Assembly: GCF_030381805.1 (NCBI RefSeq)
Contig: NZ_JAUDRH010000019.1
Coordinates: 1-64,000 of the forward strand
Length of the DNA: 64,000 nucleotides
Source of the DNA: Chlorogloeopsis sp. ULAP01
GTDB lineage: Bacteria; Cyanobacteriota; Cyanobacteriia; Cyanobacteriales; Nostocaceae
Direction: 5' to 3'
Both the position numbers and the translations under genes were made by a program. The first letter of the stretch is position 1. The number at the start of each line of letters is the position of its first letter. Positions 56,815 through 64,000 of this stretch are shown here, piece after piece. The notes under the pieces were generated by a model, which worked only from the letters and a program-made list of their open reading frames with translations, ran no database searches and was not told the origin of the DNA.

Positions 56815-58530
56815 TTAAGGATTAGTAGGAGGCTGAACACCAAATAAATGTACAGCACCACTCATTTTGCCTAGATCGCGAAGAAAACGCGATCGCACAT
56901 GGTTAGAATTTGGTGTTTGTCCGCCCATAAAAAGACAGACAATTTCTTGACAGTCTGTTTCTTCTTCTTTGTTGTGAATATTTACTCGTTTGATACTTGC
57001 CCAAGAACAGGAAGCATTACCCCCACCTGCATTTCCGCCAATCTCTGGATTGCGCTTGTAATTTTGTGGTGCATCTTTTTGATAAATTAAGTACATCCCG
57101 TCACCACGAGTTGCTTCTGCGTCGTTGGCATAGTTCCACAACATTTCACGGCGTTCTATGGGTTCACTGTCTGGACCGGGAACAGCGTAGATTGCACAAG
57201 TATTAGGTGAAAAAACCTCGGCGTTAATATTATGGTTGTCTGCTGTAACTCTATCAGACCATTGGCTTTGTACTGCTGCTAGCCAATCTTGATAAGCTTT
57301 TGTCCATGTTGCTGCATCCAAAGGCAAAGCATAGGGTTTGGTTTCCCATTCCTGTGTATTTTTATTTCTCAATTTGTGAGTTAAAGTCAAAAGCGTTCCC
57401 CGTGCAGCAGCATGACCATTGTTCATATGGAATATGTGCAACGGTCTGCGCCAACCACGTCCTACACCACCTACCATGACTGCAAATCGAATAATCGGCA
57501 GAATAATTGTATTTAAGATGTCTTTGGGGGCGCTAATTTGTAATTTGCCTTTCCAGGCGTAAAACCTTGGTTGATCAGTGGAGTAATCGCCCCATATTTT
57601 ACCCTTCAACATCTGCAAACGCAGACAACCTTTGCGGGTTTGTGGTTCTAAGGTTCCTAACAGTTCATCAACGGTTTTTTTAGCATCTTGCTGAGACATT
57701 ACTCCCAGCAAAAACCGCAAAATCCAAGACCTCAGCCAGCCACGCCAATGGGAAGGGCGCAATTCCATTGTTTGCATATTTGGCCCTGCACTACCTTGGC
57801 TGTAGAGACTAAAGTCAAATTGCTTGACTGTACAATCAGGATCGGGAGTGGGTTTGAGAGGATCGGAAAACTTCAGTGTTCCATATCCAGAAGCCGTCCG
57901 ACTACCAACACCGTATAAACTCAGTGCTTGCTGTACCCATCCCCAAACTTCACTGACTTCTGCATCGGTAGCACGACCAGGAATGCCGCGAATAGCTACT
58001 GTAACAGGAATATAATCTTTACCATCGCCTAGAGTGTAGAGAGATAAAGGCGTACCTTGTCCTTGATGATAAACTTGAAATTCTTGCTGAGGATTAACAA
58101 TATCTAAAGTCAGTTTGGTTGGTTCATCAGGCCAAGCATCTAGGAATTCAATCTTACCAGCCCTGATTGTATCGTTGTTTTGATACCCCAAAAGTTCATA
58201 CATTCTAGGTAAAATATCAGGGCGTTGTTTTGCCCAAGCTCTTACTATTCCTCTAATGGAAGCACCAGGAATATAACCATTTAGAGGTAATACTCGGAAC
58301 AGTTGCCAATTTTCATTAACATTACGTTTATCTTCCGGTCGTCCTTGAGTAGGTCGCCATGCACCACAAGGTTCGCCTGCTGAGACAATAGTTTCTACAT
58401 CTGGGTGAGGAAAAGAACCAACTTTAGCACGCCACTGAATAGTAAAAGTATCTTTTTTAAATAAGCCAGATTGCGATCGCCTTTGATGTTGTAACTCTAA
58501 CAATTCAATTAATCGAGAACCAGTGTACAT
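56815..58530 (-). CDS. cmr6: Fused Cmr6-Cmr1 protein of the type III-B effector complex
   Basis: At 571 residues this is about twice the usual Cmr6. The first half is Cmr6-like: GYIPGASIRGIVRAWA, DAWPDEPTKLTLDIVNPQ, and the Gly-rich loop GVGSRTASGYG (about residues 90-240). The second half looks like Cmr1: MELRPSHWRGWLRSWILRFLLG, then GTLEPQTRKGCLRLQ and GGVGRGWRRPLH. Both are RAMP proteins that cap the crRNA 3' end side of the complex. No separate cmr1 exists in the operon. The start codon overlaps the cmr5 stop (TAATG), giving coupled translation. The Cmr6 half is firm; the Cmr1 identity of the second half is from motif resemblance. Confidence 0.82.
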   Translation of the reverse strand: MYTGSRLIELLELQHQRRSQSGLFKKDTFTIQWRAKVGSFPHPDVETIVSAGEPCGAWRPTQGRPEDKRNVNENWQLFRVLPLNGYIPGASIRGIVRAWAKQRPDILPRMYELLGYQNNDTIRAGKIEFLDAWPDEPTKLTLDIVNPQQEFQVYHQGQGTPLSLYTLGDGKDYIPVTVAIRGIPGRATDAEVSEVWGWVQQALSLYGVGSRTASGYGTLKFSDPLKPTPDPDCTVKQFDFSLYSQGSAGPNMQTMELRPSHWRGWLRSWILRFLLGVMSQQDAKKTVDELLGTLEPQTRKGCLRLQMLKGKIWGDYSTDQPRFYAWKGKLQISAPKDILNTIILPIIRFAVMVGGVGRGWRRPLHIFHMNNGHAAARGTLLTLTHKLRNKNTQEWETKPYALPLDAATWTKAYQDWLAAVQSQWSDRVTADNHNINAEVFSPNTCAIYAVPGPDSEPIERREMLWNYANDAEATRGDGMYLIYQKDAPQNYKRNPEIGGNAGGGNASCSWASIKRVNIHNKEEETDCQEIVCLFMGGQTPNSNHVRSRFLRDLGKMSGAVHLFGVQPPTNP

Positions 58531-59027
58531 TAATCCTCCTGATAAGCTCTAGCCCAGAAATTCCAATGATTAGCTAACATCAAAGACCTACGCCAAGTAG
58601 CCATATATTGTTGTGGCTGCTGTCTGGTCATTTTTACTATTTCTTCCATCAGCTGTTCCCGTTGTGGAGGGTTGGCTTGATTAATCATCTGACCTAGCAG
58701 CGATTCCCAAACAGGAACAGTACGTTCTCGCACTTCACCGCCTTGAGCATTAGATTGGTTCACATAACCAACCGCAGACAACAAACCAAATACTCGTAAA
58801 TGCTGCAACAAACGCAAGACAGCCGTTAGATCATTTTTATCTATGTTTGATTTACGCTGATTTTTTAAATAAGTTTGGATATGTTCGTGTGCAACCAAAC
58901 TCATCTGTTCTGGTAATACTTGAGTAGGACTAAAACCACTATCAACATTCACAGGCTTAGTAGGCGGCGTGATTGAATTAGCTTTTGCTGTTTGTGGTGG
59001 TTGTGGTTTCTTTAATTGATCAGCCAT
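58530..59027 (-). CDS. cmr5: Cmr5, small subunit of the type III-B effector complex
   Basis: From ATG 59,027 (GAGGAAAAAATT upstream) the protein has 165 residues. It is helical, with HLRVFGLLSAVGYVNQ matching the central Cmr5 helix and a C-terminal W-rich helix (YMATWRRSLMLANHWNFWARAY). The Pro/Thr-rich N-terminal 45 residues are extra. Cmr5 lines the inner filament of the complex with Cmr4. The longer frame to 59,063 would overlap the cmr4 stop and lacks a ribosome binding site at its start. Confidence 0.87.
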   Translation of the reverse strand: MADQLKKPQPPQTAKANSITPPTKPVNVDSGFSPTQVLPEQMSLVAHEHIQTYLKNQRKSNIDKNDLTAVLRLLQHLRVFGLLSAVGYVNQSNAQGGEVRERTVPVWESLLGQMINQANPPQREQLMEEIVKMTRQQPQQYMATWRRSLMLANHWNFWARAYQED

Positions 59028-59038
59028 AATTTTTTCCT

Positions 59039-59920
59039 CTATACTCCAACTTTTACTGGACAAGGTGATGCAGCATTATTTGTCCAACCTTGAACCCAAC
59101 CACGCCCCACATTGGCTTGACCACCAACTTGAAAAAGTCCCTGCAAAACGCTCATTAACACGTCATGTTGTTCTGGCTTCACAGGTTTATCTTTGAGGAG
59201 GCTGTAACCCCAAGAGAAATAGAAAATAGTGTCTCTAGGAATGCAAACATCCGTCCAAAATACCTCAGCTGAACCTGCTTGATTAGCACCTGTTGTTTCA
59301 TCTTGAATTTTGTTACGGACTTGAGTCCATAAAGAGTGTTCCATTAATACTTGAAAATCAGCATCAGGTAAAACGATCCGATTATTTTCCCAAGTCGGTT
59401 GAACAGCACTTTTAAGAGAATTTGGCCAAGTTCCAGCTAAGGTTGTTGCTTGTTTTTGCTCATTAGACATCTGAGTGACTTGAATTTGAGCATCAGCAAC
59501 CAGATATGTACCCGCCGAAATACCTACAGCTTGGTTAGGAAAAATGACAGAACTTTGCTGTGTAATGATTGCATGATCGCGAATCAAAGAATGACAGCTA
59601 ACCCAGCTAAATACATCTCTACCACCATTCATTGACATAGTTCGCATAGGAACCCACAGCAAGCGTGCATCTCCAAACCATACCTGATGCACTCCCATTT
59701 GACCTTGCTTATCTAACTCTTTACCAAATAAAATATCGACTGCTGTTTCATCTTGCAACTTGACTTCATCTCTGAGAGTTCCTCTAAGAGATGAACCAGG
59801 AACATAAGGAAAATTGGTATGCACTTCACGGGCAATTTCTAAAATATTGCCTAAGTCACCTTCACCACCACAATGAATAGGTGCAAGGCTGTATATATAA
59901 CCAACTCTAAAATCAGACAT
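59039..59920 (-). CDS. cmr4: Cmr4, backbone and target-RNA-cutting subunit
   Basis: The 293-residue protein has the Cmr4 pattern: YSLAPIHCGGEGDLGN at the N-terminus (the loop with the catalytic Asp region), NFPYVPGSSLRGTLRD, and VWFGDARLLWVPMRTM. C-terminal GGQANVGRGW is the RAMP glycine-rich loop. Cmr4 subunits form the helical backbone and cut bound target RNA at six-base steps. ATG 59,920 is chosen because GAGAAG lies at proper distance. It is followed by cmr5 with a gap of about 11 bases. Confidence 0.92.
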   Translation of the reverse strand: MSDFRVGYIYSLAPIHCGGEGDLGNILEIAREVHTNFPYVPGSSLRGTLRDEVKLQDETAVDILFGKELDKQGQMGVHQVWFGDARLLWVPMRTMSMNGGRDVFSWVSCHSLIRDHAIITQQSSVIFPNQAVGISAGTYLVADAQIQVTQMSNEQKQATTLAGTWPNSLKSAVQPTWENNRIVLPDADFQVLMEHSLWTQVRNKIQDETTGANQAGSAEVFWTDVCIPRDTIFYFSWGYSLLKDKPVKPEQHDVLMSVLQGLFQVGGQANVGRGWVQGWTNNAASPCPVKVGV

Positions 59921-60194
59921 AATTCTTCTCACTTAATTTAAATAATTTAGGCTCTTCCGTAGGTGTTATACTAAATTTCAAACTACAATTAGGGATTTGC
60001 CTTTAAAATCAAGGGTTTCAGGCAGTTAAAAACTAGATTTTATTCTAAAAGCTCAAAGGTCAAAATTAAAAGCTGTCTTTCTTACCCAGCAAGGGATATG
60101 AGCTAATTTATAGACGTTTTTAGCATAACAAGTAATAAAGAACCATAATTTAATTCCAAAATTCCCAAATAAAATTTATTAAGCTCTTTCTAAT
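59921..60194. other. Unusual 270-base gap between cmr3 and cmr4
   Basis: The other cmr genes are closely packed, but here an AT-rich gap separates cmr3 from cmr4. It may hold an internal promoter or be the scar of a lost gene. No CRISPR repeat, gene or terminator with a T-run is seen. Confidence 0.4.
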
Positions 60195-61322
60195 TCATAA
60201 TTTATAATTTATCCACAGTAATTCGGAGTAGCCGAGTTTTCGCCATTTATTCACCTGGGTTTGTCCGTCATCTTGGAACAGCGATCGCGGCTGATTCAAG
60301 TAATACAAACTCCCAGGAGGCGCGGCAAAAACTTGAGGTGCAGGGATGCTTTTAGTTATTTCATCTTTGTCACGAAAGCGGCAACTTATCGGTACTGCTT
60401 TATCAGTAGCGACACTAACTAAATCTCCCAGTATTTGATTTTTGTTGACGGTATGAGCTAATTTCCACTCCCAGGGAAAGGCACGGCACAAAGACTTTTC
60501 TGTACCTTGATATTTATCCTTGCGTTCAAATACGCCAGGAGTCACCAAATAAGCTATCGACTTACCTCCACTCTTAAAATTCTTCTGAGATTGTTGTTGC
60601 AGGCTTGCCCACTGCTCATCCAATTCATGGCAACGCTGTAAAATTGTGCGATGCCCTTCCCCTCCTAATCGCAGAGTCATGGGAGTATCAATTTCTTGAT
60701 CTATAGCGATCGCTAAACTCCATTTAGCATAGAGACGAATTCCATTTTCGACAAAATAACCATCGGCAGCTTTAACTTGCCTTGTCCCTTCCTCAATTGA
60801 ATTGTGCGATCGCGTTTCTATTGTCCAAGGTTGATCTTCATAACTTCCACCTTCAACAATCCAATCTTCCCTATCTATATGCCCAGTTTCTAAATATTTC
60901 TGAACAACTTCATAGGGCAAATACTGGCGAAACTTTTTCTCACTACTACTAGGGCTGTAATTATCTTCCTCATCTGCCAATTGCCCTGGAGGTTTAACCA
61001 AGGGAGAAGGTTCAGTTTTATCCCATAAAGCTGCTTGTAAATAAGAATCAGAGTTCCATTCTAAAGGTACTAGGGGCGTTGACTTATAAAATCCCAGAGG
61101 GCGCGGCAAGTAAAGTTTATTACCGGATTCAGTTTGTCGGCAAAGAAACGGGCCAATGAGGCGGAAGTCTTTCTTTTGTGAAAATAAACCGCGCAATGCG
61201 CCAGCGATCGTATGACCATTGGGCGGAAATATACTCCCAGCCCAAGCCCTTTCTCCTGGAGTAAAGGGTTTGGCATCGCGCAATAACAGCAAATCCAGTG
61301 GCGTTAAGGTATACCAGAACAT
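60195..61322 (-). CDS. cmr3: Cmr3, type III-B effector subunit
   Basis: The 375-residue RAMP protein has the Cmr3 start MFWYTLTPLDLLLLRDAKPF (LDxLLxRDxxPF), then PNGHTIAGALRGLF, LRLGGEGHRT, and near the C-terminus AAPPGSLYYL (the PPGSVY loop). Cmr3 holds the 5' tag of the crRNA and contacts Cas10. The start codon overlaps the cas10 stop by one base (TGATG), so translation is coupled. Confidence 0.92.
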   Translation of the reverse strand: MFWYTLTPLDLLLLRDAKPFTPGERAWAGSIFPPNGHTIAGALRGLFSQKKDFRLIGPFLCRQTESGNKLYLPRPLGFYKSTPLVPLEWNSDSYLQAALWDKTEPSPLVKPPGQLADEEDNYSPSSSEKKFRQYLPYEVVQKYLETGHIDREDWIVEGGSYEDQPWTIETRSHNSIEEGTRQVKAADGYFVENGIRLYAKWSLAIAIDQEIDTPMTLRLGGEGHRTILQRCHELDEQWASLQQQSQKNFKSGGKSIAYLVTPGVFERKDKYQGTEKSLCRAFPWEWKLAHTVNKNQILGDLVSVATDKAVPISCRFRDKDEITKSIPAPQVFAAPPGSLYYLNQPRSLFQDDGQTQVNKWRKLGYSELLWINYKL

Positions 61323-63985
61323 CAGACACCACCTCCTAATTTGATGTCACGATTGCGAAGGATAAAAGCAGCAAGCTTCAGCCAGTTTTGTATTTCTGAA
61401 TCTCTATCAATCTCAGAAGTGGTTTCCCATAAAGCCCCAAGAAACTCAGCTAAGTACTGCTGAAATTGGTTTTTGGCAACTTCATCTCCTTGAAATTGAT
61501 CGCGCCGATCGCAAAATGCTTTTGTCCAAGGTGTGATCGCTTCTTTTAGAGGTGCGGGATGCTGGCTCCAAAGACTAGCGGCTTGTTCAAAAATGGCTGC
61601 ATCTAGTCCCTTATCTTCTTGGGAAAAGGGTTTGAGAGTAAGTTTCTGCCACTGATGGAATACTTGGAACTTCGTAGTTGCCTTTAAAATATTGCCATTG
61701 CCATACAACACCCGGACTTGCACCGCATCTTTTTGCTGATTTTCAGGAGATTTGTGTTCCTTCGCCTTTTTCTCTGCCTCCCAAAGATTTTCCAAAGCGA
61801 TCGCTAACGGTACAGAATGATGGGCAATAATAATCCCAAAGCTAATAGTTGCATTCCTGCCCATTGTGAATAATGGTCTTGTGGCTACTTGCTGCGACAG
61901 CATAGTCTTAGCAGTCCAATAATCATCACCGCTATCAAATTCCTCTTGGGGATCCTTATCTCCCCGGAAGCATTGGCGAATATCCCATAACCAGTTATCC
62001 CATTCCCAGAGGTTGGTGTAGGCTAAAACATCATCACCACCGGCATAAATCAAGCGTCCAGCATAACGCTGTTGAGTCAGATAAGGTACCAATTGATTAG
62101 AAAAATCTAACAAAGCACGACTGAGAGCATTATGTGTTGATGGCCCCATCCGTTTTTTGACTTCTAAAAATTTCTGGAAACTGTCCAGCGATACTGATAA
62201 TTGTGAGGGAATATAATCTCGATATTCTTTTAGTTTTATACCCTGCAACCATTCACTCATACTATCGCCATCACCCGCAGCTAATACATACCAGTCAGCA
62301 GGATTGTTACCAGGGTAAAAGCTATCAATATTTTTTTGGATTTCTTGGCGATAAGTTTTTTTCAAATCCGAAATTTCTCGGCGAATTACTTCTTTATTCT
62401 GTTTATCTGCTGCTTTTAATTTATCTTGTAATTTTTCTAGTTCTGGAGTTTCAGCATCTTCCACTAACCAGCCAGCATTGAGTAAACGCGGATGAAATCT
62501 TTGGGGTAAATTATTCTTATCTATCCACGGAATTCCCCATTTATTTTTCATTTCTTGGATTACACCTTTAGCCCAAGGATTTTTGGCGATAATTGCTTGA
62601 CAAGCATCCTTAAATGCTAATTCGTGCTTAATATCCTTTTCATGAACTTTGAGATATCCCGCCACACCTGCGGTTAAATCTGGATAAGAAGCTGCTATGG
62701 CATCTTCATTTTTAATATCCAACAACTGATCTAAAACTTTTTCTAAAACCCGTTTAACCGTTTCAGTAGCATTTAACTGTTCTCGTCCATCAAATAAACC
62801 TGCGTGACGTTCCCAATATTTTTTAGTTTGTCCTTCTGTAATCCAATCATCACTAGGATGCACCACCGGGCCAATACCAGAGATTGTAGAACGAGGACCG
62901 AAAGCTGTTGGTAATTCCCAATTACGGGCATTTTTAACAGCTGCTAAAGCATAGCGATTTGCATCAAAAATTGCTGCCCACCAAGAACCAACATTGACGC
63001 TAAATTTTCTTCCTTGTCTTTCCAATCGCTGTTGATATGCTTCCCGCAGAAAATCTATTTCCTTATCTTGAAATAGATTGTATTCTTGATTAGTTATATA
63101 AGCTTTATTTTGGGCATTTAGCCATTCTAAAAATTCTGTTTCTCTTTCTTTAGGAATCGCTGCGTTTTTTAAATTCTCTCCCTCTTTACCTATGGGTAAA
63201 GCCGTCCAATAAAACTGCCATTGAGACTCTAACCAACCTTGCCAAGTTTTGCTATCTTCTGTTAAATTTGGCATCCAACGGCGTTTATTGTGTAATTCTT
63301 TAAAAACCAAATCACCAATTCGCGCCCACTCTTCTAAAAGTTTTTGCTTAGCCATTTGCATGGCACCTTTTACTTTATCTTTTGGTAGCACTAACACCAA
63401 CACGTTAGGAAAACCAGCCGTTAATAATTGATTAGCATTAGGTTTCTTGATCCATTGGTCAAACTTAGGAAATTCTTGTAATAACCAATGGTCAATTAAT
63501 GGCTGTTGGTAAAGGCTGGGATAAAGAAAGCTGTCAGGGCCGTATTTTTTGGAAACTTCCCAACAGACTTTGGCTGAGAGATAGTGTAGAAGCCAAGAAC
63601 CTGCCCAAAAGTCCCGCATTTTGCGACTGGCTTTAATTAGTTCTTGTATGGGTGTAAATGTGAAAGTGGCGAGATAAGGATGAGATAAAGTTTTATTAGC
63701 TGGCCAATGTTCAATTTCTGCCATTGTCAAGTCATAGCCAGCCAAAGCGCCAGCCAAAGCAGATGTAATACTGGTGTGACTCCAAATCGAACTATCTGGT
63801 AAGCGGGTTTCAGCCGGCATCAGTATCAAAGATTCATCCTCAAATTCCTGACACGTTGCGGCTGGTAAACAACGCCACAGCCACCAAAACACACCTTTAA
63901 TATCTGTCCTTACCCCTGCGGGTATGGCTTCTTGTAATTTTTGTTCTTGGAAATCTAAGTAATTTTTACGATTTGGTGTCAGCAT
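61322..63985 (-). CDS. cas10: Cas10 (Cmr2), large subunit with cyclase palm
   Basis: The 887-residue protein has the Cmr2 N-terminus (TDIKGVFWWLWRCLP, LPDSSIWSHTSITSALAGALAGY, FTFTPIQELIKASRKMRDFWAGSWLLHYL) and a palm domain with YAGGDDVLAY near residue 649, the GGDD cyclase motif. It should make cyclic oligoadenylate from ATP when the complex binds target RNA. I see one conserved His (WSHTS) in the HD-like region but no clear HD pair, so single-stranded DNase activity is uncertain. The gene starts 15 bases from the window end, and its promoter lies outside. Confidence 0.92.
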   Translation of the reverse strand: MLTPNRKNYLDFQEQKLQEAIPAGVRTDIKGVFWWLWRCLPAATCQEFEDESLILMPAETRLPDSSIWSHTSITSALAGALAGYDLTMAEIEHWPANKTLSHPYLATFTFTPIQELIKASRKMRDFWAGSWLLHYLSAKVCWEVSKKYGPDSFLYPSLYQQPLIDHWLLQEFPKFDQWIKKPNANQLLTAGFPNVLVLVLPKDKVKGAMQMAKQKLLEEWARIGDLVFKELHNKRRWMPNLTEDSKTWQGWLESQWQFYWTALPIGKEGENLKNAAIPKERETEFLEWLNAQNKAYITNQEYNLFQDKEIDFLREAYQQRLERQGRKFSVNVGSWWAAIFDANRYALAAVKNARNWELPTAFGPRSTISGIGPVVHPSDDWITEGQTKKYWERHAGLFDGREQLNATETVKRVLEKVLDQLLDIKNEDAIAASYPDLTAGVAGYLKVHEKDIKHELAFKDACQAIIAKNPWAKGVIQEMKNKWGIPWIDKNNLPQRFHPRLLNAGWLVEDAETPELEKLQDKLKAADKQNKEVIRREISDLKKTYRQEIQKNIDSFYPGNNPADWYVLAAGDGDSMSEWLQGIKLKEYRDYIPSQLSVSLDSFQKFLEVKKRMGPSTHNALSRALLDFSNQLVPYLTQQRYAGRLIYAGGDDVLAYTNLWEWDNWLWDIRQCFRGDKDPQEEFDSGDDYWTAKTMLSQQVATRPLFTMGRNATISFGIIIAHHSVPLAIALENLWEAEKKAKEHKSPENQQKDAVQVRVLYGNGNILKATTKFQVFHQWQKLTLKPFSQEDKGLDAAIFEQAASLWSQHPAPLKEAITPWTKAFCDRRDQFQGDEVAKNQFQQYLAEFLGALWETTSEIDRDSEIQNWLKLAAFILRNRDIKLGGGV

Positions 63986-64000
63986 TTGTGAATGCTGCTT

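Noticed and set aside
59921..60194. Possible CRISPR repeats in the cmr3-cmr4 gap
   Set aside because: No direct repeat of 25-40 bases at regular spacing is present.

Overview
The window is chromosomal DNA of a cyanobacterium, most likely a filamentous, heterocyst-forming type (Nostocales). The palindrome GCGATCGC (HIP1) is scattered throughout. Several short dispersed repeats occur between genes, including heptamer repeats of the AATGACT kind, and many gene products are of cyanobacterial type. The species assignment is inference from these signs; no rRNA or complete tRNA gene is present.

Layout. 0.2-7.3 kb: an eight-PAS histidine kinase and an NHLM-type peptide-export ABC transporter without its usual protease partner. 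7.5-9.2 kb: a graveyard with a decayed siderophore-binding protein gene and two decayed copies of one restriction-like nuclease family. 9.2-12.2 kb: a three-gene minus-strand unit (Coq4-like protein, multi-pass membrane protein, BASS-type transporter). 12.8-19.2 kb: a divergent MetK, a P2-type cation ATPase with an HMA-like N-terminus, and two related small membrane proteins of DUF5132 type on opposite strands, which together look like one metal or cation handling locus. 19.4-31.9 kb: mostly housekeeping and conserved genes (alcohol dehydrogenase, glycosyltransferase, exonuclease III, WD40 protein, methylmalonate-semialdehyde dehydrogenase) plus a HicAB toxin-antitoxin pair and a PD-(D/E)XK-like protein. 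31.9-50 kb: MiaB, a GT2 glycosyltransferase, FtsH, an FMN reductase, a ferrochelatase-like protein with a natural six-histidine tail, an MFS transporter, acetolactate synthase with a C-terminal zinc ribbon, alpha/beta hydrolases, Cu/Zn superoxide dismutase and a PBP4-type carboxypeptidase. Three GC-rich repeat clusters (about 35.0-35.4, 40.25-40.54 and 42.8-43.2 kb) share blocks of sequence.

50.3-64 kb is accessory in character. It holds an AT-rich membrane/TPR gene with a broken 3' end, a 46-bp copy of the 3' half of a tRNA-Phe gene with its terminator, and a minus-strand type III-B CRISPR effector operon: cmr2 (cas10, GGDD present), cmr3, cmr4, cmr5, a fused cmr6-cmr1 gene, and a CARF-HEPN ribonuclease. 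Cas10 would make cyclic oligoadenylate on target recognition and the CARF-HEPN protein would respond to it. No CRISPR array, cas6, cas1 or cas2 is seen inside the window; the operon's upstream side is cut off by the window end.

The most interesting points are: the tRNA-Phe fragment, whose orientation predicts that the Cmr operon sits inside an integrated element whose other end (an intact tRNA-Phe) lies beyond base 64000; the Cmr6-Cmr1 fusion; and the pair of DUF5132-type proteins around the P-type ATPase, whose layout resembles the mycobacterial PacL/Ctp metal-efflux systems.
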